DNA from: Hymenopellis radicata
Lineage: Eukaryota; Basidiomycota; Agaricomycetes; Agaricales; Physalacriaceae
Direction: 5' to 3'
Assembly: GCA_015501595.1 (NCBI GenBank)
Contig: JADNRX010000208.1
Location: forward strand, 1-64,000
DNA: 64,000 nucleotides
Below are positions 1 through 12,262 of this stretch, piece after piece. The translations under genes and the position numbers were made by a program. Positions within the stretch are counted from its first letter, which is position 1, and the number at the start of each line of letters is the position of its first letter. A model generated the notes under the pieces. The model was not told where the DNA came from and made no database searches. It saw only the letters and a list, made by a program, of their open reading frames with translations.

Positions 1-388
1 TCCTTCGCATCACGATATCAGTTCCATCAACATTTACACTCATTGGTTTCTCGTCTTTTTGGTTAACATCAGTCTGCATATACCACACTCGCATCTACTA
101 CTCTACACTCATTGTATCGTTCATCTCTCTCCTTGTGTGTACCTCTCGCTCTTGAATCAATATATTTCCCGAGAAATTTGTAAAAACAATTGATCGACCG
201 GCAGCTTTCCTTTCGACGTTCATCTCGATGATCGCCTTTTCAAGTTGCTCTCATCATCTGTGAGCTTGCTTCAGTCCATAAAACAGCAGAAAAGCAGCGA
301 TCGTCGACGATCTGGAACAGGGTACGGAAACACGCGAAAGCCTGCAGTGTTTTGTGTCTCACCATCATTCTCTCTTTGTTGTTCTGCC
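1..388. promoter_or_regulatory. upstream region of the first gene, related to two other upstream regions
   Basis: No gene is seen here. Positions about 185-240 (a TGATCG-ACCGG core followed by pyrimidine-rich DNA) resemble 5366-5430, upstream of the SNF2 gene, and 11706-11765, upstream of the BTB gene. The role as a promoter is inferred only from this position. Confidence 0.35.
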
Positions 389-1623
389 ATGAAGCAGGAC
401 TATTTACAGTCCAGCGATACTTTCACTCGGATATTCTATCCCACCTCTAAAGGCAATGCTCTGTTGAATCCGTCACCTCCAATACCGCTCGTCATCAACG
501 GAAAAGGTGGAACCGCCCGTGGAAACGGTTTCCGGGAGAGGGGAATGTTGATTGGAGACGTGATTCTACGTGCGCCTCAGGGACGAATCCACTACCTTTT
601 CAATGTGACGCTACCGGCGGACGATCCTCGGAATACTCGTGGCGCACCGCCCGACTTTGCACCAATCCTCCTGGACCCAGAGATAGACCTTATCGTGTCT
701 GAAGGTCGGTTTCCGAAATGTGGCATCTTTGGCGCCACAATGATGTTGAGAAACCTTTCGTACTCCACGAACTGTGCGTTCAAATTCCGTCTTGTATGTG
801 TCTTTCCTCATCTCATGCCTTCTAGAAAGGACCGCATAATCTGAGAGTTACAAGCGCAGCGAGCGAGGGCGCCTTATTCGCGCTTCCTCTAGGAGGGTCA
901 TCGTATGAGTGCACGCCGTCTGGTCTTGAGAAGCTTCGAGACTTTGCTCTTGAACACGGTCAACGCTGGCATGAGCACGTCTCAGGTAAACTCTCGTGCC
1001 AGTGGACCAATGGATATATGTGTCTCGTCACCGGCTGTGATAAGACACGGTTCTGGGCATCCGCCTTTTACCAGAACGTAGATGGAGAGAGCGACTTTTC
1101 CAGTGACCTGGATATGTCAATGTCTCCTACGTCTCCCGGCGTTTTCTTGCGGAACAGTGATTATTCAGGACCTGCAGGAACCCATCAAATGGGATCCACG
1201 GACTGCGAGGATACGGCCGTTGAGAGACACTGTCTCGCGTTTCGCGCGTTTCATATCTCGCTTCAGCCTGCCTTGTTCTTAGCATTGCGCTCCATTCAGG
1301 GAATGGACTACAAGCCTTTGAATCCCTTCTTCTTCTTGCCTTCCTCAATTCGCCCTCCGGTCAAATCCTTCGAAGAAGTTTGGTCGGTGAGTAGTACCCT
1401 TCTCGCACTTCCCGCGTTAACGCGGCGTTTTCAAGCCGTTCGATCCTTTGCTGAAGATTAATCAGCTCTTACACAAATCGGCTTGTACTTCTACTTTGCT
1501 CACCTTCTTTCACTGATTGTCAATCAGACGCCACGAGTGGTGACCGCAGTCGTTCATGACAATGATCTGGTTGCTATTCTCGACCCAGTTAGCGTCTTCA
1601 CTAAGGCCTTGAAATCAAGCTGA
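389..1623 (+). CDS. agaricomycete-specific expanded family protein, function unknown
   Basis: The protein begins with a segment typical of a large mushroom family: DTFTRIFYPTSKGNALL, then a GD-V-L block, FNVTLPADDPRN and a PPDFAPI stretch. A short intron near 790-845 leads to a second conserved block (SAASEGALFALP, EHGQRWHEHV, LVTGCDKTRFWASAF). This is followed by a serine-rich tail with CLAFRAFHISL. A second intron (about 1387-1527) leads to a last exon with TPRVVTAVVHDNDLVAIL and the stop at 1621-1623. The start at 389 was chosen because homology begins there; the frame is open from 245. The exact first splice site is uncertain. The family is known to me only as lineage-expanded and unannotated, so no function is assigned. 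Confidence 0.6.
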
Positions 1624-2193
1624 TAAGCGAGACTAGAAGGATAACCGACTGCCGTCGATTCGGGAACTCAAGCAACGAATAGCCAGTAACTCTTTCATCG
1701 CAGTCACAGCCGGTACGTCTCATGATGACTCGCCTGTGTACCGGAAATGTCAAGCCATCATAGACTCAAAGGCCTACCTGATCAAGCGGTCTGAGTACGA
1801 CCGCGGTTTAATAGGACGTTGCTTTGGCGCTCTACGTGTGCCGCTGGCGGCGCTTGGTGTCGTGAGTTTTGCAGCTGTAAAAGTATGAAGTTATCGCATC
1901 GCTTTGAAACGATGAAACATTCGAGAGTGAATTTCTATCAAGGAATAGTACATCGATGCTGTGAGAGTAGTATGGGCTGTCGAGTCGTTCGTGCAATGAC
2001 GGAGGGCGGCGGTGGTAGGGAGAAAGGCGGACTGCTCGATACGCAGTGAGCTTCCTCATATCTCTACCGAGAGGCAGGGCGAACTGCGGTACAGGACGAA
2101 AATAATTATTCACATTTGTAGAAAGAAAGAAAGTCCAGCTCTTTGCCCAACTCTTAAATACAGCAGTTCGTCGCTTTTTTCCTTTACACAGCC
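1624..2193. other. intergenic, no gene seen
   Basis: Only short overlapping frames without coding character. Positions about 2100-2190 resemble about 24275-24360 and 27790-27890, the 3' flanks of the other copies of the membrane protein family, so this is the shared downstream flank of that repeat family. Confidence 0.5.
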
Positions 2194-4060
2194 TCACACT
2201 CTGTCATACCCGTCCCGGCTCCCGTTCCAAGCCTCCTCCTTCGAGTCATGATCAACGGATGACAGTAGCGATTCCGTGAGAGTGCTGTCCCCCATGTCGG
2301 CTAACGACAGTCTGTATTTCGAAGCCGGATACCTCATCATCCGCTGCATTTCCTCCTGCAATGCGCGGACTTCAAGTTCGGTGCGGGAGTCTATTGACGC
2401 GATCGCCTCTCGCAATTCTTTCTCCAACTCACTCGGCGAAGCTGCCAGGCCATCCACTGTGACACCGTTAACGTTCGTTCCATGCAGAGAGGAAGTAACA
2501 CACCCTTGGATATCACAAGCCCCGCGATGAAGGAGAATATTTTCCAGATCGCCGCCACCATTGTGAACGTCGCGACGAATACGTTTGTGATCGCTGACCC
2601 CAGTGACTTTTGACGATAAGTCCAACGAGAGTAGAAGATCTGCGGCGTTTTGAAAGATTCATCGTGTTCCATGTCCCACGGTGTCCAGGTACCCGCCGAC
2701 CTGTTTGCGCGGAACTCGTTTACTGCCCACACCGAAGCGGAGATGCCATTCCCAGGAATAGCCATTGTCTTGTTAAACATGTCCGGGGATGCCCAGATCT
2801 GGTTCGGCGAGTGAATACCTAGGTCTCGGCGAATAGAATGATATACATCCTGCAACGCATTCTCCTTGGTAAGTTGATATATAGATGCACATTCCTTTGC
2901 CCGGAAGTGAATGCAATCCGACGTTCGAGATTGGTTCGGGGGAAAGCTGTAAACCGTCGATCCATTCAGAGTCTGATCAAAAGTAACAAAGCTAATAGGG
3001 TCCGAGTTGCAAGGCAGATGGTCTTGCATGCTCCTAGGATTCCAAGCTGACTCGGGAGAAGATCCTGGACAATACGCTTGAGCAGTCATTATCCATTCTG
3101 TGATGTTAAGATGGCCAAGATGGGTCCATACGAACATGTATCAATCATATCGAAGCTATTACTAGCGCCTGACTGGCACCTAGTAGCAACCTAGAATTCA
3201 GTATGCAGCATGAAATGTGAAGTGGTAGACACACGCAGTCATTACGGTCGCCTACAACGAATCGTATTATAAATACATTTACTGGAAGGCCTGGTTCGAA
3301 ACACGTACCACATCAAGAGAAATGAAATCTAACATTTTGGCCTCCCAATGTAAACTGAACGGGACAGGGACCCAGCAAGATATATCAGCCTGTGACATGC
3401 AATGGTCCATGAGCAAGTATTGAGGACGTATAGTACCTACCGACATGAGCGGGGCGTAGACCCCTCTCTGGTAATCTAGTCGCATTGTCACATTTTGCTA
3501 TTTGCAGCGTGTAAGGGCAACAGTCAACGAAACGGAGGTGATTGTATCTTACCACATCGCATGATGTCAATGGATTGTTGTAGAAGAGAAATTTGCCATC
3601 CACAGTATCAGCTGAAGTGATAGTGTATTCCTCGGTGGAGTTATTCAGATGGAGGACGTCCCCAACATGGAACGTCTGAGGCGAGAAATCCGGGAGAGTG
3701 GGTTTCAAGAACGACGGGATGAGATACGAGAATGGCAAAGGTGGGATAGTCGCGTTCGGTGTGTACGTGTACTCTTGGACAGCGTCGTACGTGGTGAGAG
3801 GAACTTCGAGACGCTTGGTTAGCAAATCCGCGTTGGCGAAGGTGGGAAGATCAAGATCTCACTGTTCATCAAAGTAAGAAAAACAGCAAGCGCCATGTAG
3901 ACGACGATGACGATGGGAGTCGTCCAACGCCCGGGTAGTCTGAGGGAGAACATGTAGTCGGCTCACGGAGCATGAGACGAACGGACAGACCTCTCTGGAT
4001 GTTGTACCCCAACCGATACCCGGTGACTTTCCTGACAATTCTGTTGAAGGGAAGGCGCAT
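2194..4060 (-). CDS. lineage-specific membrane protein, copy 1 of a local family
   Basis: A multi-exon minus-strand gene. Exon 1 (from 4060) starts MRLPFNRIVRKVTGYRLGYN and runs into a proline-rich stretch and a hydrophobic segment. Exon 2 carries a conserved extracytosolic-looking domain (YDAVQEYTYTPN, PPLPFSYLIPSFLKPTLPDF, LHLNNSTEEYTITSAD, NNPLTSCDVV). Later exons hold a Cys-containing domain (CASIYQLTKENALQDVYHSI, IWASPDMFNKT). A second strong hydrophobic segment (about 2530-2620) follows, and then a Glu/Arg-rich probable coiled coil and the C-terminal tail ending at 2194. The exon structure matches that of the copy at 24361-26226. It has N-glycosylation-like sites and two membrane segments, so a surface or endomembrane location is inferred. 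No biochemical function can be assigned. The joint into the coiled coil is best read with an intron just after the second membrane segment. Confidence 0.55.
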
Positions 4061-5790
4061 GATGATACAGAAGCGTCGAAAGAGAAGTGTGGTGTGAGCA
4101 GTCCGTGGTCGAGATTTTGTTTTACGACGTCGCGGACTTTTCTATGATTCGGATGGTTGCCGGAGGAACGAGCGTGAGAAGTATCAACGATGGATTGAGC
4201 TCCGTGATCTGAGCAGCAAGACGCCGCTTGATGGGGTGCGACACCTACTCATACCATGATCTTTGGCAGATAGTCTCTCCCGTATCGCTGGCTTGAGGTG
4301 TCTGATGATGAAGTAGACCTCGCAAATGTAATCGCATTCGAGAATTAGGCAGACACTCGGACAAGCTACACTGAGATCCACACTCACACACACGCACCCT
4401 GATTACGATGAGATACACACACACGTTATGATATGATGGCTATGGCGGTGCATCTGTCAAAAGTGACAAGCAACTCGATTGTCTGGAAAGATGCATCAGC
4501 TAGAGGTGGATCCCAAGATGAACAAGATTACCTAAGGCCCCTTCGTATACGATTCCATGCTGGTATCATGCATCGCGTATGAAACATCTGTCCGAGGAAT
4601 GCTTGATTACGTTTGTCTAGTATTGTTGAGGTCACCGAGGAGGTTGGCTTCGAGCCGTCGGCGGAGTGAAGGAGGTATGTACCACGTACCCAGACGGCGT
4701 GGACATCGGGCGGCGTGTCATATAGAGCTAGGATCGATGTGGTATACCTAGATGCTTTGACGCTGATTATAATCAGTTGTGGTGGTGGTGACACGACGTT
4801 AGGTCCCGAGATGGGACTGCCGCCGGTTGCGGATACTTTATTCTGAAATACTGGCCATTTAGCAGGGTCACGCGACGTTGCAAAGATCAGCTACAAATTT
4901 TTGCATTAGGACGACGACAAAGCCACTATATTGGGAGGTCTTTCCAACAGGATAGTACAGCGAGGGAGTGGGGCGCGTAACGGGGACAATCGCTATTTAA
5001 GCCAGAGGGCCAATGAGTCTATAGAAATCGTCAGGTGCATCTACATGTGTGGGTACTAGGAGACGTACTTGTGGGGGCTGCTCCGTGTGAGGACACGCAC
5101 GTATGCATCATGAAAAGTTAAGTCGTTTTGGACTGAAACGAGACCAGCAGACGCGGACGTCTCTAACACGCCTTCTCCTTCAACCCGCAGATTATGCTTG
5201 GCTGATTATCGATATCGCAGTTTCTGCTCGTGCTCGTATCGTAGGATGTCTGCCTTCTCCTCCGGCGCGAGACGTCAACTGTAACGCAGTACGCGCAGAC
5301 GGACGTGGTGCTGTGCATGACGAGCCATCATCTGTATAAATAGGCGATGACAGAGAGGAAGGAAGGAACAATTTGATCGGCCGGCGGCTTTTGGGCGGCT
5401 TTCTTTCTGACATCCATCTTGCCCCTGTTGTGTTGTGTTCAACCTCACAGACCGTCTACGACACGCTTTGAGAGGGTGCTGCTTACTTATCGACGCACCG
5501 CCGTGGGACTTTCAACGGCTCCTGCAGGCTGCAATCCAAGTACCTCGACCTATTTCTCTGGCATCAATCTTGTATTGATCTACTAAGAGACGATCGTGAG
5601 TATCTTATCGTCTCTCGTTGAGTCGGTTTACGAGACTAATCAGTCTCTAGATACTATATCTGCCTACCTACCTACGCGTCATTTCTCTCTCTCGCGTCCC
5701 TTCAAGTGCGCACGTCCAGCAGCCTGCGCTCTGACGCACTAACGTACGTTGCAGTCCCACTGCCCTCAGGACATTTGGCTGGCAAAGACA
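4061..5790. promoter_or_regulatory. divergent intergenic region between membrane protein copy 1 and the SNF2 gene
   Basis: No gene seen. Much of it is repeated, diverged, at 10460-11870 and in part at 26290-27400 (for example the TATTGTTGAGGTC block at 4621 and 10894). The part nearest the SNF2 start (5240-5560) matches 11500-11870 upstream of the BTB gene, including TTTGATCGGCCG and CATCTTGCCCCTGT. It probably holds promoters for both neighbours. Confidence 0.45.
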
Positions 5791-8700
5791 ATGAAGGTCC
5801 GCAAGGACAAGCCAGCGGAGACGGCGGAACCGGTCCAAATTCCCCAAATGGCGGGGCCACTGATGTGTTTCGCTGTTCAACGCGGAACTCAGTTGTGGGC
5901 ATCGATACCAACCGATTTTCGCGGCGAGGCGAAGAGCACCATCAGTGCGGGTAGTGGTCCTGTGCTTGTGAGCGAGTTCCGCCAAGTCCTTCCCGACTTT
6001 CCCCCCGTGCACCAGGCGAAATGTCCCCCCAAGTTTGCAAGGTGGGCGCCACACTGGGGCGACATTCGCAATCTGGCATCCTCTTTTAAAAAATATGATC
6101 CTGGTCGTCTCGTCCAGAAAAAGAAGCAGGATTGGACATTGCACGGGGACGGTGCCATTGCCTTAGTCGAGGCGTTTCCTGGCTGGATTCGAGAAATTGA
6201 CAAGGCTGTAAGTGATTCCGTATTCAGAAATCTTGCAGTACGTAATTCTCACCAACTTCTCTAGCTGCAGGAAGCCATGGCCGACGTCGGGATGGACGTT
6301 CTGTCGGTCCATGCAACGTGTCCCAGACGCTCCCGGGCAGCGACCGGCCTGCCCTTTGCAAGCCTCTGGGACGCGAGTAAGGCGGATATACTAGCACGAG
6401 TCTTTAGCAAAGACGCGTGCATGACCAAGTATGGGCACGGCTTACAGGACATCGCAAACACCTACTGGGCGATGTGGCTTAGTACGGAGCTCGACTGCTT
6501 CAAAAAGCGGCGAAATCGTGCGCTGGATAACATGGGGAAAATACGTGCTGAGCTGGGCACACGGCTGCATGACCCCAAGTTCTACAACCTCCCAGCCGAT
6601 GATGTTGCAGACACTCTGGGGGATGAAAGTATCTCTGTTCCCCAGCTACGCGCCCTTGTCAAGAAGTTGAAGGACTACAAAGTCAATATGCGCTTCGTGG
6701 CACACCCAGAGGATGACGACGACGAGGATGACCAGGAGGAGACTCCCTACGGAGACGAAGAGCAGGACAGTGACGACGAGGAGACGCCAAACGCCGACCT
6801 TGCCGCTGCGCAAGAACGGCTGACGCGCGCTGAGGCAGAGGAGGCCAAAAAGTCCGAAAGCCAAAGGATCGTCGAGTGGGCGGATCTTGCGATGGGTAGT
6901 ATCGTCGGGGTCATGGAGGCTAAGAGCCGCAGACGCATCGTGACGCCCAAGCAAAAGCGAACGTTTACCAAGTCAGGTAAGCCTCTTGTGGCCCGGATCT
7001 TAACACAGCTGAATGAATCGACCAGCACGAAGAGGCCGCGATCGTGGGCGAGTCACAGCAGCAAAAGTGAACTTATTAGCTACTGACGCAGAAATCACGG
7101 CGTTCGCGGCGGAGCTCGGCGACCATCTCAAGGAATGGGATCGAAGTGCCCGTATTGGAGAGTTGCCTGACTTCGAGGACATTTGGCTGGGGGATGGAAC
7201 ACTGACTGACGACTTCTTCCGCGACATCGATACTGGCACGGAAGCGTTCGCCAAGAAGACGCCTCAAGAACTGGATCAAATCCTGGGGTGGACGGGATCT
7301 GGACTTCCAGCCGCCTTCGTCAAGAAACACGCCGATGACACACCAGTCGAAGTGATGTGGCATCAGAAAACAGCGCTTGCTTCTATTCTGGCGCGAGCGT
7401 TTGAGCCGACTGAGCCGCCCATTGACGACCGCACGTGGGGAAAAGCACCGGGGATGATTCTGACAGATGCTGTTGGGACAGGCAAGACGATCATTGCCCT
7501 CGCCCTGATTGCCAGCCTCATTCAGCTGAGGGGCATCCAAATTGAAGGGCTCATAAAGCCTCCCATTATGAGCACCGGTGAGCTGCAGGTGATTTTCTTT
7601 AGCCGCAAGTGTGGGCTGACAGTGGTTACAGAGCAGTTTTGTGGGCATCCGGGTGGCATCCCCAATGCTCCTCACCTCATCGTAGCTCCAGGGACGATTC
7701 TCGATCAGTGGATCAGCGAGGCGTGTCGGTTTTTCAAGCCCGGCGCTGTGGAGCTTATCAAGGTGGATGCACAAGGATCCAAGTGGGCGAACGCCCTTCT
7801 ACGACTCGATGACAGCTCCTATCCGGACATTTGCAAAATTGTCCTTGTTCAGCACTCGGTGAGTAGCAGTTATACCTTTCCGCAAACTGGAGCGGCCGAA
7901 TAAATCGGCCTTTACTCATGCCTTCCACACAGACCGTAAACACCATGGGGGCGAGGACACTGCTACCCATGGGCGTCAACGACTCGGACTTGATGCCGTT
8001 GGGAACTACTGTGGTAGGCCGCAAGACCACCCTCTTTGGCCGGCACTTTGCCTCCATTTGGGTCGATGAGGCGCACGAGTATCGCACAGGCCAAAAGCAG
8101 TTTCGCAACTGCAACACGCTCATGGATTGTGCTTTGCTCAAGACACTTGCCACGGCCACCCCCTTGAAGCAACACGCAAGGGTAAGTGCGACCCCTTTGT
8201 TGGTGCTTTGTTTAACAGTTTGTCATTGGCGTAGGATGTCTTTTACCTGAGTGTGCTGGCACGAATGCCCTTGGTGATGGAGCCGAAGACACAAGAACCT
8301 CTGCGAGCGATTCTTGCGGATCTGGCTCGAGTCAAGCGAAAGGCCCGGAAGACCGGTGTTGCCCTCGCTCCCGATGGTGCGGTGCGCTTGGACACGACCG
8401 ATATTGAAACGACAACCCACCACAAGTTCGCCGCACACATTGTGCATATTCTGCGGCAGGCATCTCTACCACGCACTATCCGCCGAACCACGGAGTCTTT
8501 GCGCTGGGATGGCAAGCGGATCGGGGATGAACTCCCTCAAAACATCTTTACTTATATCATGGTTCCGATGACGGAAGAGGAAATTCGCGCAGCGGGGGTT
8601 TACACCAACGCGGCGAACGTGAACTTTGATACAACCAACGAGGTGGGTGGTCGAGCATTGTTATCCGCGATATAGATCCATCCTGATGTACAAACAGAAC

Positions 8701-10024
8701 TTTTTCTTCGAGCCCCGCCGCACCATCTCCTTTCCCGGCAAGGCCGCTCACAATAACTACACCGAGCATGTGTTCGACACAAAGCAGGACTGGATGACCT
8801 CGACTCACAGCAAAATGACCGCCCTCTCGAGGTTACAAAGAAGGTGCTTGTGAAAGGCGGGAACATACTACCTGAAGACAAGCGCGGTGGTGGTAGGGAG
8901 ACGGAGCAGGTTGTTGAGCTGGCCGAACTCGGTCTAGGCAATCTGCCGCCTTACACGCCTTACCCAGATCCTGGTGTGTGCCCTCCAGATGTCGACGACA
9001 TCAAGGTCGTCATCCACACAGAGTGGACGATGCACCACCCCCTGATCGCCAGCGTGAGTCTTCCTTCTTCCCTCAGCTGTGCCTACTAACTCCTTTACTT
9101 ACAGGCGCTGAGGCTCGCAGGCATCAAGTTACTGACACTGACTGGCAATATCCCCGCTAACAAGCGCCAACAGGTCGTCGATCAGTTCAGGAATGACCGC
9201 AGCATTCGCGTGTTGCTCATGAGCGACGTCGGGGCTGAGGGACTCAACCTGAATTTTGTGACATGCATGATCATCTATGTATGTCTCGCCCAGATATTCT
9301 AACATTTAACCTGATCTCGTGAATTCAGGACGTCGGCTGGACAGCTGTCCAGACCACACAACTGAAGGGGCGTCTCCATAGGAAGGGGCAGACCAAACCC
9401 ACCTTTGTCTTCCAGCTGGTGGGGCGTAATACCATCGATTCAACGATGATCATGTCGGGCATTCTCAAAAAGTCGCTTCTCAGTGAATACTTGATGCGAG
9501 ACGCCAAAACAGCCCTGGCGGAGTACAAGCTCGTCAAACTCATCGGCACGGATGGCGACGCGGAGTTGGTGCGCTCCAGTTATGGGTTCGACAACTCCAC
9601 TCGCAGCCACGTTGAGTCCCTGCTGGGCAGTCGCAAACGGTCTGAAAAGGATCAGTACCCCACCGACCAGCCAGAGCTCGCCAGGTTCTACGTTCCGCCA
9701 CAGCAGGACCGACGTCTACCGCCGTTGGGTGAGGCTTCCGGCTCGGGTACAACCCATACGGGAATGACACGGCCTCCTCCATCGCCACGACGAACACCGC
9801 AGCCTTCCGTCGGAGAGGAGCTCTCTCGCCCCGGCTCCCCTATGGTGATAGAAGATCGAGCTCCTTCGCGATGCTCCTCCCAGGACGACGCAGACAGGGT
9901 CGAGCAACTGTTAAGGACCATTCCTGACGACATCTCTGACGCACCAGACGCTCTCAGCCGGAATATCCGGGGCATGTTGTTAGAGGATGGACCTCTTCCT
10001 CATCTGGCGAGGCGGCAACCATGA
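5791..10024 (+). CDS. SNF2-family helicase-like ATPase, one apparent frameshift
   Basis: Eight exons can be placed: 5791-6207, 6265-6976, 7026-7858, 7933-8181, 8235-8640, 8699-9053, 9105-9278 and 9329-10024, about 1280 residues. The helicase core shows a Walker A motif (DAVGTGKT, near 7470), a DEAH-type Walker B (VDEAHEYR, near 8065) and C-terminal motifs GAEGLNL and QLKGRLHRKGQT (near 9235 and 9365). This order is that of SNF2/RAD54-like translocases, which use ATP to move along DNA and remodel protein-DNA contacts; nuclear location is inferred. An acidic, low-complexity stretch (about 6705-6800) followed by a charged helix precedes the core, and the C-terminus is Pro/Ser-rich. The exons sum to 3n+2 bases. 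The frame changes near 8823-8829, where one extra C would restore continuity. Diverged ATPases like this are expanded in agarics; the substrate is unknown. Confidence 0.75.
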
Positions 10025-10289
10025 AGAGGGAGCGCAGCAAGTCCGCCGAATTCCAGCCTGCTCAGGCCCGCGCCAAGCCCACGCCGCCTCAGGTACAGTC
10101 TAACTGATCCCGTTCAACACCCGCATCATTGACTGTTTTTAACTAGGGTCTGCCGCCATTTCGCAAACCGAAGGTGGAGGTGGTGAGTCACGAGTCTTCT
10201 TCACCGTCAACGCCCCCTTGAGTGATTGATCGCGCGCAGGCGACGAGTTTTCGTTGCATCGGACCAGTCCCGCCGGCTCATTGCGGAAA

Positions 10290-10460
10290 CGAGTGAAGCT
10301 GGAGATGCTTCTATAAGGAACGGACACACCTCTCTGGATGTTGTATGCCAACCGATACCCGGTGATTTCCCTCAGAATTCTGTTGAGCGGAGGATGGTGA
10401 TACAGAAGAGAGTTGAAAGAGAAGTGCGGTGTGACGAATCTGTGCACGAACTCTTGCTTT
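10290..10460 (-). pseudogene. exon-1 fragment of the membrane protein family (copy 2)
   Basis: Reverse-strand translation gives LNRILREITGYRLAYNIQRG, closely matching exon 1 of the copies at 2194-4060 and 24361-26226, but no later exon follows on this strand. The upstream flank (10460-11870) is also shared with copy 1. This is a truncated copy lying just after the SNF2 gene. Confidence 0.65.
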
Positions 10461-12262
10461 ATGGCGTCGCGGACTATTCTGTGATTCGGATGGTTGTCGA
10501 AGGAACGAGCGGTTGAAGATGTGTCAACGATGGATTGAGCTTCAGGAGCTGAGAAGCAAGACGGTGCTTGATGATGTGCAATACCTCATAATCTAAGTAG
10601 AAAGTCTCTTCCGTATCGCTGGCTTGAGGAGTCTGAGGGCGAAGTAGATAGTCGCAAATGTAATCATATTCGAAGATTAGGCAGACGCTCGGAGAAATAC
10701 ACACACATCATCGTTATGATGGCTATGGGGGTCAATTTGTCAAAAGTGACAAGCGACTCGACTGTCTGCATATGCATCAGCATCCTTGAAATCGATCCAA
10801 ATATTTTCAAACCTTTGAATACAGGTCCTCGTCGGTATCCAAGCCTCGCGTATAAACCATCTAACGTGTTGCTTGATCGTGGTCATCTGATATTGTTGAG
10901 GTCCCTGACGAGGTTAAGCGTCGAACGCCGACGGAGACAGAGCGAAGATGGTATAGACTCTGGACCGAGACGGTGAGGACGTCGAATATAAGCACTAGAT
11001 CGGCGCGCAAAGGGATCTTGAAGGGCATCAAAAGAATGCAACCAGGCTACGTGAATAGGTCAGTAAATGCCAAGTGACAGAGCATTTAGAGAGAAGGACT
11101 GAAAAGTTTCAAGTGCTATTTTCATTGCGCCTGTCACGAGCTTGAACGCGGCTGCGGCTGCAAATGTCGGCCTCAAGAAATCAAGAAATCGAGTGGTAGG
11201 CCACGACAAAGGAATTATATTGAGATATTTCTTGAACGGGATGATAGCGAGCGAGTGAGGCGTAGGACAATCGTGATTCAAGCCAAAGGGCTAATGAGTC
11301 TACCAAAAATCGTCAGGCACGTCGACAAGTGTGGGGAGGGGACGCAGTTTAAGAGAGACAGCTGGAGGCTGCTCCGGGTGAAGCCTATACAGGTATCCAG
11401 GCCCAGTGCGCAGACGTCTCTTATACGCCTTCTCCTTTAACCCGGATTATACTTGCTTGCCCGATATGCCTTACCAGCCTACTTCTGCTCGTACTTGTAT
11501 GGTAGCATGGTTGCCTTTTCCTTCCACTCTTCCTGTATGTCTCTGCCAAGCGCGCGAGACGTTAACCGTTTGTTAGACAGGCAGCGGCTCCATGATTTTG
11601 ACCGATAATGGCATGAACACGTTGTTTGAGGTATTGGACGCGGAGCAGGCTACAGTAGGCGAGGTATGAGGTATGAGGTATGAGGATGATGGGGGAAAGG
11701 AAGGTTGTAACAATTTGATCGGCCGACTCCGGTTTTCCTTCCGACTTCCATCTTGCCCCTGTCCTGTACAACCTCACCGTGACACCGGCCGTTTACGACG
11801 CGCTTTGAGTGGGCTAAAAGCTGCTGCTTAATTATTTACGCAGCGCCGCCTTCAACGTCTCCTGCAATCAAATACCTCGACCTAGGTAGGTAGGTAGGTA
11901 GGTAGAAACCGGCAACCTAGTACTCTGGAGTCTGGGATCAATTTCTATCATATGTCCAACTCTGTTTTTATCTGATATACTGTTTACCCATGGCCGCCTC
12001 CCGCAGAATGTATTGCATACGCTCTGGGTATTTGGTTGACAGCGGAAACGAATTAAACTAGGCGGATCGTAGCCCTCGTCTTGGGGATAAGACGGCAAGA
12101 TTTCTTACGCATCTCAAGTGCGCGTGAATACTTGAACAAGGTTTGATGATCTCTTCTGACCTGTCACTTCATTCACAGAAGAGGCTTCAAGAGCACCCAC
12201 GATGTACACGAGGCTGCTAAGCGCCCAAGGCTCTCACTCTCACTCCCACCACGGCGACTACT
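10461..12262. promoter_or_regulatory. repeat-derived intergenic region upstream of the BTB gene
   Basis: No gene is seen. It is a diverged copy of 4140-5560. It contains a GGTA tetranucleotide run at about 11884-11904. The segment 11700-11870 matches the upstream regions of the SNF2 gene and, more weakly, of the first gene. Confidence 0.45.

Noticed and set aside
7076..7774. Long minus-strand frame opposite the SNF2 gene
   Set aside because: It mirrors the SNF2 coding exon and has no recognisable domain.
11884..11904. CRISPR-like or regulatory repeat
   Set aside because: It is a plain GGTA tetranucleotide microsatellite, as is 19946-19964.
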